A DNA stretch of 64,000 bases from JABWAN01 sp041918175 (GTDB taxonomy: Bacteria > Zhuqueibacterota > Zhuqueibacteria > Zhuqueibacterales > Zhuqueibacteraceae), in contig JAYRWE010000014.1 of NCBI GenBank assembly GCA_041918175.1, forward strand, positions 30,441 through 94,440, in the 5' to 3' direction. Of the stretch, positions 9,185 to 16,849 are shown one piece after another. Within the stretch, counting starts at the first letter, position 1. The number at the start of each line of letters is the position of its first letter. A program made the translations under genes and the position numbers. Below the pieces are notes generated by a model. That model made no database searches, was not told the DNA's origin, and was given only the letters and a program-made list of their open reading frames with translations.

Positions 9185-10426
9185 ATGAAGGTTCTCGTCT
9201 TCACCACGCTCTATCCCAATCATCTCGCTCCCAATCTCGGCGTGTTCATCAAAGAGCGCATGACGCATTTTGCGCGACGCGGGCATGAGGTGCGCGTGGT
9301 TGCGCCGGTGCCGTATTATCCGCTCAAATGGGGCGCGCGCGCGCGGTATGCGCAGATCCGATTGCGCGAAGAGATCGAAGGCGTGACCGTGTATCATCCG
9401 CGCTATTTCATGACGCCGAAGATCGGCATGAGCACGTATGGCTTCACGATGTTTCTCTCCGTGCTCCCGTTTATGAAACGCCTGCAGCGTGAGTTTGATT
9501 TCGAGCTTATCGACGCGCATTATGTTTATCCCGACGGCTATGCCGCGATGCAGCTTGGGCAATATTTCAAAAAGCCTATCGTCGTCTCCGCGCGAGGCAG
9601 CGACATTCATCAGTTCTCCACGTTTCCACTCATTCGGCGTTTGTTGCGCTACACGCTGGCGCGCGCCGATCATGTCATAGCCGTAAGCCAAGCGTTGCAA
9701 AACGCGATCGTCGCATTGCCCCTCGCCCCAAAAAAAATCTCCGTCATCCCCAACGGCGTGGATACACAAAAATTTTTTCGGGTTGATAAACAGCACAGCC
9801 GCGAGCAACTCGGTTTACCGGAGACGAAAATCATTCTCAGCGTCGGTCGCTTGGAGCCGGTGAAAGGGTTCGCGCTTTTGATGAAGGCCGTGCAAAAGCT
9901 TTTTGTTGATGAAAAAAAAGACGCGCTGCTCGTGATTGTGGGAGAAGGCTCAGAGCGCGCCAAGTTGGAGAGATTGGTCGCCACGTTGCATTTGCAAGAG
10001 CGCGTGCGGCTCATCGGCGCGCGACCGCATACCGAACTCAAACAGTGGTACAGCGCCGCGGATTGCTTTTGTTTGGCGAGCGAACGCGAAGGCTGGCCCA
10101 ATGTTGTGCTTGAAGCCTTCGCCTGCGGCACGCCCGTGGTGGCAACCGAGGTTTGGGGCATGCGCGAAGTTATTCCAAATGAAGACCTCGGAATTTTGGC
10201 AGAACGTAATGAAGAGTGTTTGGCGCGAGCGCTTGCTCGTGCGTTGAGCAAGAGTTGGCAAAGCGACGTGTTGGTGAAACATGCGAGGGAGAGAAGTTGG
10301 GAGAAAGTGGCGCAGCAGGTTGAGCACACGTTCGAGCGCGTGCTCGCGTCGCGTTTGAAGAACGTGCGTGGATATACTCTTTGTTGCGATTTCCCCTCGA
10401 ATGTCATTCAGAAGGAATCCTTTTGA
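9185..10426 (+). CDS. Glycosyltransferase family 4 (exopolysaccharide)
   Basis: The 413-residue protein starts MKVLVFTTLYPNHLAPNLGVF, typical of GT4 enzymes of exosortase/EPS loci. The acceptor-side N-terminal Rossmann half is followed by ISVIPNGVDTQKF near residue 195 and the donor-binding EREGWPNVVLEAFACG motif (EX7E) near residue 300. It should transfer a sugar from a nucleotide donor to a growing lipid-linked oligosaccharide at the cytoplasmic membrane. I chose ATG 9185 over GTG 9182 because of spacing to AAGGGGGG in the R1 arm. The C-terminus (NVIQKESF, stop) is encoded by an R3 hairpin, so the original stop has probably been replaced. Confidence 0.87.
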   Translation: MKVLVFTTLYPNHLAPNLGVFIKERMTHFARRGHEVRVVAPVPYYPLKWGARARYAQIRLREEIEGVTVYHPRYFMTPKIGMSTYGFTMFLSVLPFMKRLQREFDFELIDAHYVYPDGYAAMQLGQYFKKPIVVSARGSDIHQFSTFPLIRRLLRYTLARADHVIAVSQALQNAIVALPLAPKKISVIPNGVDTQKFFRVDKQHSREQLGLPETKIILSVGRLEPVKGFALLMKAVQKLFVDEKKDALLVIVGEGSERAKLERLVATLHLQERVRLIGARPHTELKQWYSAADCFCLASEREGWPNVVLEAFACGTPVVATEVWGMREVIPNEDLGILAERNEECLARALARALSKSWQSDVLVKHARERSWEKVAQQVEHTFERVLASRLKNVRGYTLCCDFPSNVIQKESF

Positions 10427-10474
10427 GCGCTTGGCAGAATCTCCAGCGAGTAAAAAGATTCCTTCTGAATGACA
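10402..10474. repeat. R3 73-bp hairpin, copy b (overlaps a gene end)
   Basis: Starts TGTCATTCAGAAGGAATC and ends GATTCCTTCTGAATGACA. In the + direction the first arm encodes VIQKESF and supplies the TGA stop of the glycosyltransferase gene. The loop (GAGCGCTTGGCAGAATCTCC...) is in the opposite orientation to copy a. Confidence 0.92.
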
Positions 10475-10511
10475 GATGAAGAGGCAAAGATGATGATTTG
10501 ATATGCGCATT

Positions 10512-11177
10512 TCACCGCTTGGGTGCGCGCTTCTTCTTGGCAGAAGCCTCGCGCGCTAAAATTTCCATCACGGTATCGACGATGTCCAACGGTTGCGCGG
10601 CAAAGAGCCATTCAACCTTCAGCCAAAATCCGGCGACGGCTTTGGAGCGGAACAGGCCATTCTCCTCAACCGTCATTTCATGCCATGCGTCGCGCTCATT
10701 GCGAAAGAACTCTGCGCGCTCCCGTTCGGGATCGATCAGCCAATACTCGCGCACGCCGTGCTCGGCGTAGAGCGCCATTTTTTTGATGCGATCAATATGC
10801 CGTGTGCTCGGTGAAATAATCTCGACGATCATATCCGCAACGCCGTCAACAAAGTAAGAATGAATCAATTTACGGTTGGCGTTGCTGATGAACACGAGAT
10901 CGGGTTGCGTGCCGTTATATGGGGAAAGCTTAATGACGGTGCGCGGGCCGAGTATGATACCGAGCTTCTTGCGCACGACGTAGGCATTTAAGACGCTTAT
11001 CAAAAGTGCAAACACCCGCTCGTGGCTCTCCTCCGGCGCCGATTGAGAATAGATTGCGCCATCAATGAGATCCGCTTTTGCTTCCTCCGTGAGCCAGTCC
11101 AAATACTCTTCAAAACAAATGAGATTGGCGACCGGCATTTCGGAAGCCAAAGCGCGTGTGTGAAGTTTGATATGCAA
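10512..11177 (-). CDS. Uma2 family endonuclease (DUF820)
   Basis: This 221-residue protein has the Uma2/DUF820 layout: ADLIDGAIY near residue 35, NGTQPDLVFISN near 95, then MIVEIISPSTRHIDRIKKMALYAEHGVREYW. The Asp of QPD and the Glu of VEI are the expected PD-(D/E)XK nuclease residues. The family is widespread and multi-copy in cyanobacteria and deep-branching bacteria; its biological role is not established. The start is TTG 11177, preceded by GAGG at good spacing; ATG 11138 is an alternative. It is a - strand insertion between two glycosyltransferase genes and has no obvious link to polysaccharide synthesis. Confidence 0.85.
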   Translation of the reverse strand: MHIKLHTRALASEMPVANLICFEEYLDWLTEEAKADLIDGAIYSQSAPEESHERVFALLISVLNAYVVRKKLGIILGPRTVIKLSPYNGTQPDLVFISNANRKLIHSYFVDGVADMIVEIISPSTRHIDRIKKMALYAEHGVREYWLIDPERERAEFFRNERDAWHEMTVEENGLFRSKAVAGFWLKVEWLFAAQPLDIVDTVMEILAREASAKKKRAPKR

Positions 11178-11287
11178 ATTTTTATCCTCACTTTGTTATC
11201 AAGCTGATGATAACGTGACGAAACCAGGTAGAAAAAGCAAATATTTTTTGTGATGAATCGAAACGAAGCACGCCCTCGCCCTCAAGC

Positions 11288-11318
11288 ACACCCCCCTGGC
11301 CCCCCTCAAGGGGGGAAT
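11288..11318. repeat. R1 single arm, copy E
   Basis: Only one arm (ACACCCCCCTGG followed by CCCCCCTCAAGGGGGG and AATTT) is present; I see no partner in the preceding 150 bp. It ends 3 bp before the preferred TTG start of the next glycosyltransferase, placing AAGGGGGG 6 nt from that start. Confidence 0.88.
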
Positions 11319-11321
11319 TTA

Positions 11322-12554
11322 TTGCGCATCCTCTACCACCACCGCACGCAAGCGGAAGACGCGCAGGGCATTCATATTCATGAAATGGTGCAGGCCTTTC
11401 GCGCGCTTGGGCATGAAGTCGAAATCGTCGCGCTCGTGCAGCGCGAGAACGCGAGCGCGGCGCAAGCCTCGCCGAGCAAATGGAAACGGCTCGCGGAATT
11501 TGCGCCGGCGTGGCTGTATGAGTTGATGAGTCTCTCGTATAATCTTGTCGGCTATCGCAACCTCGCGCGTGCGATCAAACGCGAGCGGCCTGCCTTGATT
11601 TACGAGCGCTATGCGTTGAATACGTTCTGCGGCGTTTGGGCAAGCCGCCGGTTCGGCGTGCCGCTCGTGCTCGAAGTGAATGCGCCGCTGCGCTATGAGC
11701 AGGAGAAGCTTGGCAAGCTCGTGTTCAAACGCCTCGCGCGTTTTTCCGAGCGCTGGATTTGTTCGCACAGCACGCGAACGTTGGTTGTCTCCAATGTGAT
11801 GCGCGACATGCTCGCGGAGCAAGGCGTCCCGCAGTCGCACATGACCGTGATGCCGAACGGCATCGACACGCGGCAATTTCATCCAAACATATCCGGGGCG
11901 AAGGTGCGCGCGCGGTATCGGCTCGAAGGGCAAACGGTGATCGGCTTCGTAGGTTGGTTTCGCAAGTGGCACGGTTTGGAAATGTTGTTGGAAATCATGC
12001 ACGAGTCGCGCTTGCATGAACGCAACGTGCGGCTGCTGTTGGTGGGAGAAGGCCCGGCAGAGGCGGAGTTGAAACACTATTCGCAAACGCACGGCCTGCG
12101 TGCCGCGGTGATTTTCACGGGACCGATCGCGCGGCGCGATATTCCGGCGCATCTCGCGGCGATGGATATCTGCGTGCAACCCAAAGCGCCGGAGTATGCC
12201 TGCCCCATGAAAATTTTCGAATACCTCGGCATGGGCAAATGCCTCGTCGCGCCCGATCAAGCGAACATACGCGAGATTCTAATCGACCGCGAAACCGCTT
12301 TTCTTTTTCAACCCGAAAACAAAGAGAGCTTGCGCGCCACGCTGCTCGACTTGCTGGCGAAGCCAGAGCAGCGCAAGGCCGTAGCGCAACGCGGCTATGA
12401 AAGCATTGCCGCGCGCGGATTTACTTGGCATGAGAATGCGAAGAGAACGTTGGAGATGATTTTTGAAGGTAAAGAGAATTCATCTCAGAAGGCGTCTATC
12501 AAGCGAGTATTTTTCAACGTGGGTGATCCGGAGCCTACCGATATCGGGATGTAA
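11322..12554 (+). CDS. Glycosyltransferase family 4
   Basis: From TTG 11322 the product begins (M)RILYHHRTQAEDAQGIHIHE, the expected first strand and glycine-rich loop of a GT4 enzyme. ATG 11253 would add repeat-coded residues (AHPPGPPQGG). Family marks are MTVMPNGIDTRQFHP near residue 185 and a C-terminal donor site (APEYACPMKIFEYLGMGKCLVAP). It should act on a lipid-linked intermediate in the cytoplasm. The last 25 residues are antisense to the RES toxin C-terminus, because the two genes converge and overlap by 75 bp. This suggests that the toxin-antitoxin pair inserted at this 3' end and replaced the native terminus. Confidence 0.85.
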   Translation: MRILYHHRTQAEDAQGIHIHEMVQAFRALGHEVEIVALVQRENASAAQASPSKWKRLAEFAPAWLYELMSLSYNLVGYRNLARAIKRERPALIYERYALNTFCGVWASRRFGVPLVLEVNAPLRYEQEKLGKLVFKRLARFSERWICSHSTRTLVVSNVMRDMLAEQGVPQSHMTVMPNGIDTRQFHPNISGAKVRARYRLEGQTVIGFVGWFRKWHGLEMLLEIMHESRLHERNVRLLLVGEGPAEAELKHYSQTHGLRAAVIFTGPIARRDIPAHLAAMDICVQPKAPEYACPMKIFEYLGMGKCLVAPDQANIREILIDRETAFLFQPENKESLRATLLDLLAKPEQRKAVAQRGYESIAARGFTWHENAKRTLEMIFEGKENSSQKASIKRVFFNVGDPEPTDIGM

Positions 12555-12938
12555 GGGATTGATGAGAATGTTGTATTCGTGCTCAACGACCGCCGAAGGG
12601 ACGCGCAACAAAAGTGATTGATTCCGTTTTGCCCACAGCGTTCCGATATCTGCCAATTTTGTCGGGGCAGGATAAGCACGCCAGTTGTTGGGTAAGACAG
12701 ATGGTATGATTTCTTGAGGGGAAATTTCATTCGGTATATGCAGCGTCATCAGGCTCAACGAAGTCGGCATGATTGATAAAGGCGCATGCACGAGATATTC
12801 GACCGTCGCCAAAGCGCGATTTTCTGAAGTGTAGATCACGCTCGTTCCTTTGTGATTCCATCTTCCTCCAAAGATTCGCGCCCCGCTTCCCGACAAATCG
12901 TTGAGGTAGCGTGTCTTGGCGATACGATAAACTTCCAT
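12480..12938 (-). CDS. RES-domain toxin (NAD+-degrading type)
   Basis: This 152-residue protein matches RES toxins: GGRWNHKGTSVIYTSENRALATVEYLVH near residues 24-51 carries the conserved Arg26, Tyr36 and Glu47, and VPSAVVEHEYNILINPLHP near residue 112 carries the conserved Ser and the NP-H segment. Characterised members (MbcT, Xre-RES of Photorhabdus/Pseudomonas) deplete NAD+ by phosphorolysis or hydrolysis and arrest growth. Its ATG overlaps the antitoxin stop by one base (TAATG), so the pair is translated together, antitoxin first. It converges on and overlaps the upstream glycosyltransferase end. Confidence 0.9.
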   Translation of the reverse strand: MEVYRIAKTRYLNDLSGSGARIFGGRWNHKGTSVIYTSENRALATVEYLVHAPLSIMPTSLSLMTLHIPNEISPQEIIPSVLPNNWRAYPAPTKLADIGTLWAKRNQSLLLRVPSAVVEHEYNILINPLHPDIGRLRITHVEKYSLDRRLLR

Positions 12939-13369
12939 TAGGAAAATACCCCATATTCGATACGCCCTAACTCGTCTAACACCATATCGACGCCATACTT
13001 TGAGTTTACCAAACTCAAGGGCGTTTTATTGTTCAGCGCTTTGTTGGGGTGATTCATCCAGGCTAGAAATTTTTCTCTACCTTCAAACACCTCCGAGCCT
13101 TTGGCGGCGACTTCGGCGATTTGAAGAATTTGCTCGGAGACGACTCGATTGAATGCTTTTTCCGGCGCATGACGTTGCAACGCCCGCTCGGTAACAGGAA
13201 GGAAACGAAACATCTGGTCAACCGAAAAAGAAAAGTATTTTGCCAGGTGCGTTAAAGCATCCTTAGTAACGCCTTCATTGCTCAATTCAAGCAGATCCAT
13301 GCGGCTTTGGAGATTTTTGCGGAGAACTTTTTTTCCTCCGAGAACTTTTGTAACCGCGGACAATTCCAT
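12938..13369 (-). CDS. Xre/MbcA/ParS-type antitoxin (DUF2384) of RES toxin
   Basis: The 143-residue product has an N-terminal Xre-like helical region and a C-terminal toxin-binding domain: EVFEGREKFLAWMNHPNKAL followed by NNKTPLSLVNSKYGVDMVLDELGRIEYGVFS, the hallmark of the DUF2384/ParS toxin-binding family. I start it at ATG 13369, which has GGAG nine bases upstream; earlier in-frame starts add AT-rich coding without a clear signal. The antitoxin should bind and neutralise the RES protein encoded just after it and repress the shared promoter in the AT-rich gap 13370-13461. That gap is also the upstream region of the exosortase gene, so the two divergent units may share regulation. Confidence 0.88.
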   Translation of the reverse strand: MELSAVTKVLGGKKVLRKNLQSRMDLLELSNEGVTKDALTHLAKYFSFSVDQMFRFLPVTERALQRHAPEKAFNRVVSEQILQIAEVAAKGSEVFEGREKFLAWMNHPNKALNNKTPLSLVNSKYGVDMVLDELGRIEYGVFS

Positions 13370-13461
13370 GTTGAGGCACTCCGATATATTTGCGACGAAT
13401 AGTGCTTTTAAAAATATAACGCCCACGGTCCCTTTTGTCAAGTATTCATCCGGTTCTTGCG

Positions 13462-14337
13462 ATGCAACCCGTATCTGAAGGCAGAGCGTCGAAGCAAGAA
13501 GCCCAGTCGTGGCTGCCGCTCGCTTTGTTGAGTGTCGTCTTTTTTATACTCTTCTTCCCCGCACTGCGCGAACTCGTGCGCGACTGGACGATTGATCCGA
13601 ATTATGAGCACGGCTTTCTGGTCCCGTTCATCGCCGCTTATTTGTTATGGCACAAACGTACGCTTTGGCAAAATGAAGCATGCAAACCCGCTTTCGGCGC
13701 AGGCTTGAGCGTTTGTCTCGGCGGATTGGCGTTGTTCATTGTTGCCACTGCGGGCGCAGAATGGTTTGTGGCGCGCACGGCCATGTTGCTCACGCTTTAT
13801 GGCTTGGTGATTTATTTTGCCGGCTGGCAGTTGTTCAAAAAAATCTCCGTGCCGCTGCTATATCTTGGCTTCATGATTCCGTTGCCCTATGTTATCTATT
13901 ATCGGCTCACGTTTCCTTTACAACAAATCGCGAGCACGGGCGCGTTTCGTGCGTTGAGTCTGTTGGGACTTTCGGGGCAACAAGAAGGCAACATTCTGCA
14001 TTTTTCCGGCTTCAGCTTGGAAGTGATTGAAGCCTGCAGCGGCTTGCGTTCGATTATGGTGCTTATCACGCTCGCGGCTTTGATTGCTTACATGACCTCC
14101 GTGCCGAACGTTTGGCGTTGGCTATTGTTCGTGAGCGCCGTGCCGGTGGCGATTGTCGCGAACATTTTTCGTTTAATCATACTCGCTCTGCTCGGTATCT
14201 TTGTAAGCCCCGCAGCGGCCATGAGTTTTTTGCATGAAGGCTCCGGCATTCTCGTTTTTCTAATCGGGCTTTTCTTGCTCATGATTTTAGCTGGAAGCAT
14301 AAAATGGTTCAGTTCTCGACGCGCTATTGGTTCATGA
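13462..14337 (+). CDS. Exosortase (EpsH/XrtA-like transpeptidase)
   Basis: A multi-pass membrane protein of about 291 residues with eight or so hydrophobic segments. The catalytic set of the exosortase/archaeosortase family is intact: Cys192 in EACSGLRS, Arg237 in NIFR and His258 in FLHEGSG (numbered from ATG 13462). Exosortases are thought to recognise the PEP-CTERM tail of exported proteins, cleave it and pass the protein to the cell surface or extracellular matrix. TTG 13435 is an alternative start. The EpsI gene overlaps its 3' end by 34 bp, and a PEP-CTERM substrate gene follows, so enzyme, partner and target are adjacent. Confidence 0.92.
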   Translation: MQPVSEGRASKQEAQSWLPLALLSVVFFILFFPALRELVRDWTIDPNYEHGFLVPFIAAYLLWHKRTLWQNEACKPAFGAGLSVCLGGLALFIVATAGAEWFVARTAMLLTLYGLVIYFAGWQLFKKISVPLLYLGFMIPLPYVIYYRLTFPLQQIASTGAFRALSLLGLSGQQEGNILHFSGFSLEVIEACSGLRSIMVLITLAALIAYMTSVPNVWRWLLFVSAVPVAIVANIFRLIILALLGIFVSPAAAMSFLHEGSGILVFLIGLFLLMILAGSIKWFSSRRAIGS

Positions 14338-14936
14338 TGGCGCTGCTGGGCTTGGCTTATGCGGGCAGTTGGTGGGTGCGCGCGCCTAAATCCGTTGTCG
14401 CCGAGCCTATCGATTTGTCGCGCCTTGCACCAGAACTTGCGGGGTGGCGCAAAGAAACACCGCAACTCTCCGCGCGCGCCGCGGAGCAATTGCAGGCCGA
14501 TCAAATTTTGCTGCACAATTATCACGATGCGCAAAACCGGCGCGTGGAATTGTTTGTCGGCTATTATCGCGATCAACAATTCGGCGCGCAGGTGCATTCG
14601 CCGCTGCACTGTCTGCCCGGCGCGGGCTGGACGATCTTGCGCAATGAGAAGATGCCCTTGCCTTTTGAAAAAATCTCCGGCGTGGCGAGCAAGCTTGCGA
14701 TCAGCAAAAAAAACGAGCAGCAATATGTCGTGTATTGGTTCGTGTCGGAAGGCGAGATCGTAAAAAATGAAATGGATTTGAAACTGCGATTGCTGCGCAA
14801 TGCGTTGTTGCGGCGCGGCACCTCGGTTTATTTCTATCGTGTTTGCGTTGCCTATCAAGAAGACGCGCCACAAGCTGGCCGAGCATTACTTCAAAATTTT
14901 TTGGAAGCGCTCGGCCCACGATTGTCGGAAATTTAA
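14304..14936 (+). CDS. epsI: EpsI domain protein, exosortase partner
   Basis: This 210-residue protein has an N-terminal membrane anchor (MMALLGLAYAGSWWV) and the EpsI signature HSPLHCLPGAGWTILR near residue 95. In other genomes the EpsI domain is either fused to the exosortase C-terminus or encoded next to it, and it is needed for exopolysaccharide or PEP-CTERM function by an unresolved mechanism. Here it is a separate gene overlapping the exosortase gene by 34 bp, which suggests coupled translation. The last codons and stop fall in the first copy of an 18-bp direct repeat that I interpret as an activator site for the following PEP-CTERM gene. Confidence 0.9.
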   Translation: MVQFSTRYWFMMALLGLAYAGSWWVRAPKSVVAEPIDLSRLAPELAGWRKETPQLSARAAEQLQADQILLHNYHDAQNRRVELFVGYYRDQQFGAQVHSPLHCLPGAGWTILRNEKMPLPFEKISGVASKLAISKKNEQQYVVYWFVSEGEIVKNEMDLKLRLLRNALLRRGTSVYFYRVCVAYQEDAPQAGRALLQNFLEALGPRLSEI

Positions 14937-15003
14937 ACACGCGAAGCGCAATGAACGCAGCGGATTGCTGCGCGTGACAACCCCGTTGTCGGAAATTTAA
15001 ACA
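14922..15003. promoter_or_regulatory. Two identical 18-bp direct repeats, candidate upstream activator sites
   Basis: TTGTCGGAAATTTAAACA occurs at 14922-14939 (overlapping the epsI stop) and again, identical, at 14986-15003, 64 bp apart. They lie about 139 and 75 bp upstream of a sigma-54-type promoter. That distance is normal for enhancer sites bound by NtrC-type activators. I infer that the PrsR-like regulator encoded at 25619-27013 binds them. Confidence 0.6.
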
Positions 15004-15077
15004 GCAACGTGAATGCGCCCGCGCGCCGGTGCTCGAAAAAACAATGCGCCGCGTTGCACTATGAGCAAGAAGTTGGT

Positions 15078-15093
15078 TGGCATATGCTCTGCA
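15078..15093 (+). promoter_or_regulatory. Sigma-54 (-24/-12) promoter of the PEP-CTERM gene
   Basis: TGGCATATGCTCTGCA fits the sigma-54 consensus TGGCAC-N5-TTGC with the invariant GG and GC exactly ten bases apart. The start codon at 15163 is about 70 bp downstream. PEP-CTERM genes in some bacteria are known to depend on RpoN with the PrsK/PrsR two-component system. Confidence 0.65.
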
Positions 15094-15162
15094 TTGCAAA
15101 AGCGCAGGCTCACGTTTCGCTTCGCGCTGCTTTCGGCAAACCCAACCACGGAGAATACTTTG

Positions 15163-15792
15163 ATGAAAACCAAACTCTTTACTCTCGCTGCTGCGGCACT
15201 GTTGTTCGTCGCCGGCGAAGCTTCAGCCGCGCTCAACATCGCAGTGAGCGCGAATCCTTACATGAACGACCCTGGTTATCATTTTCATACGCACACCAGC
15301 GGCATCGTGACCTATCAGATTCAACACCTGCCCGGTAGCACCGATCCGATGCAGGCTTTTTGGATGCGCTTCAATAAAAGTGCGTTCGATTTTTCCGGCG
15401 CGAATCTCAACGGCTTCACCATCGTGAGCGCATTGATCGACGGTTCCACGGATGTGTCTTCGCATCTGAAATGGACCAATGCCGGAGTTTACAAAAACAT
15501 GATTTTGAAAACCACGTTCCCCGGCCTCACCTCCGGCTCGTCGCTCGTTATTCAGGTTGCATATGATTTACTGGCGCCCGCGGCAACAGCGAACTGGGGC
15601 ACTCTCGGAGGCCAGACCTTCGGCCCTTGGGAGCAACGCTTTGCTTATGGCGCAACGACAGTGGCGAACACTTCTGGCACTACGGCGTTGACGCCTGAAC
15701 CCGGTACCATGATTTTGCTCGGCAGCGGCTTGTTGAGCATGGGCGTGGCGCGTCGTCTGCGCGAACGCCGTCAGAAAAAAATGTCGGCATGA
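15163..15792 (+). CDS. PEP-CTERM sorting domain protein (exosortase substrate)
   Basis: From ATG 15163, with GGAG upstream, the product is 209 residues: a signal peptide (MKTKLFTLAAAALLFVAGEA then SAA), a Thr/Ser/Asn-rich extracellular domain with no family I recognise, and a C-terminal PEP-CTERM tail at residues 178-209. The tail has PEPGT, a hydrophobic segment (MILLGSGLLSMGVA) and an Arg-rich end (RRLRERRQKK). It should be exported by Sec and processed by the adjacent exosortase. It is the only PEP-CTERM protein in this window. A rho-independent terminator follows the stop, so this gene closes the locus. Confidence 0.9.
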   Translation: MKTKLFTLAAAALLFVAGEASAALNIAVSANPYMNDPGYHFHTHTSGIVTYQIQHLPGSTDPMQAFWMRFNKSAFDFSGANLNGFTIVSALIDGSTDVSSHLKWTNAGVYKNMILKTTFPGLTSGSSLVIQVAYDLLAPAATANWGTLGGQTFGPWEQRFAYGATTVANTSGTTALTPEPGTMILLGSGLLSMGVARRLRERRQKKMSA

Positions 15793-15826
15793 AACCCGTT
15801 TGCCCAGCGGAAGGCGCGAAGTTGCA

Positions 15827-15865
15827 AAGCCGGTTTGGCCCTTGAGCCAGACCGGCTTTTTTTTT
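15827..15865 (+). terminator. Rho-independent terminator
   Basis: A strong hairpin (AAGCCGGTTTGGC / GCCAGACCGGCTT, loop CCTTGA) is followed by a run of nine T. It separates the PEP-CTERM gene from the cytochrome maturation operon. Confidence 0.85.
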
Positions 15866-15949
15866 GCTTGATACTCTGCGATTTCTTGGTTAGTATCGTG
15901 CGTCGATAGGCTAAACCAGAACCACATGAATAGCAGATGGTGAAAACAT

Positions 15950-16438
15950 ATGAAACGCTTGTTGGTGTTACTCCTGCTGTGTGTCCCCGCAATTTCCCAA
16001 GAACAAAAGCTCGCCCCGGAAAATATTGATCCCAGCTTTTTGAGCAGCATTCGCAAAGAGCTCGCGTGTGATTGCGGCTGCGGCATGACCGTGCAAGATT
16101 GTCTCGGCGGCATGATTTGCAGCGAGTCGCGGTCTTACAGCAACGAAGTGATCGATCTCCTCAAAGCCGGTAAAACGCGCGAGCAAGTGTTGCAAGCCAT
16201 GGTCGCAAAGTATGGCGAAAAAATTCTTTCCGCGCCCACGAAAGAAGGATTCAATCTCACTGCTTGGACGTTTCCGTTTCTTGCGCTGATCGTGGGCGGC
16301 GTGATTGTTTGGCGCATCGTCGTAAAATGGAAAACCCAAAGCCCGGAGCCTGCGCCGGTCGCGGTTGCAACTCCGAAGAGCGCGGAAGAAGGTTACGGCA
16401 AACGTTTCGAAGAAGAATTCAAGCAATTTAGCAATTGA
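15950..16438 (+). CDS. ccmH: CcmH/CycL-like cytochrome c maturation protein
   Basis: The 162-residue product has an N-terminal signal sequence, then a compact domain with ELACDCGCGMTVQDC near residue 37. It ends with a membrane helix (FPFLALIVGGVIVWRIVV) and a charged cytoplasmic tail. CcmH family members reduce the apocytochrome CXXCH thiols through an LRCxxC motif; here the motif is CDCGCG plus a later Cys, as in divergent CcmH proteins outside Proteobacteria. The helical bundle and the order thiol domain then membrane helix fit the family. It opens the operon, 84 bp after the terminator T-run, and the next gene follows within 15 bp. Confidence 0.82.
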   Translation: MKRLLVLLLLCVPAISQEQKLAPENIDPSFLSSIRKELACDCGCGMTVQDCLGGMICSESRSYSNEVIDLLKAGKTREQVLQAMVAKYGEKILSAPTKEGFNLTAWTFPFLALIVGGVIVWRIVVKWKTQSPEPAPVAVATPKSAEEGYGKRFEEEFKQFSN

Positions 16439-16450
16439 AAGCGATTGATC

Positions 16451-16849
16451 ATGATTGAAATTCTCGGCATCACCCTGACGCTCTTGACGATTTTATTTGT
16501 CGCCTATCCCCTCCTGCAAAAATCACAACGCAAGCTGAGTTTTGCCGCCAATCATCAAGGCGAAGATTTGCTTGCGCGCAAGAATGAAATTTACGCGGCC
16601 GTGCGTGACATCGACTTTGATTATCGCATGGGCAAACTTTCGGAAGAAGATTACAACAGCTTGCGCGAGCAATACAAGCAGGAAGCCGTGCAAGTCATGC
16701 AAGCGCTCGACCGCTTCTCGGGCCATGAGCAACCCCGCGCGAAACAAGGCAAAACCGCGCACAGCGATGCGCGCTTTTGTCACATGTGCGGCTCGCCGGC
16801 GCATCGTGAAGATGCCTTTTGCAGTTCATGTGGAGCGCATCTCCAATGA
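16451..16849 (+). CDS. CcmI-like membrane protein with C-terminal zinc ribbon
   Basis: The 132-residue product has one N-terminal membrane helix (LGITLTLLTILFVAYPLL), then a helical segment (EIYAAVRDIDFDYRMGKLSEEDYNSLREQY) that strongly resembles the N-terminal part of CcmI-type cytochrome assembly proteins. The C-terminus is a four-cysteine zinc ribbon, CHMCGS...FCSSCGAHL. CcmI normally has a TPR domain for apocytochrome binding; here it is replaced by the ribbon, so apocytochrome binding is not assured. I chose ATG 16451 over TTG 16445. The stop overlaps the ccmA start (ATGA). Confidence 0.7.
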   Translation: MIEILGITLTLLTILFVAYPLLQKSQRKLSFAANHQGEDLLARKNEIYAAVRDIDFDYRMGKLSEEDYNSLREQYKQEAVQVMQALDRFSGHEQPRAKQGKTAHSDARFCHMCGSPAHREDAFCSSCGAHLQ

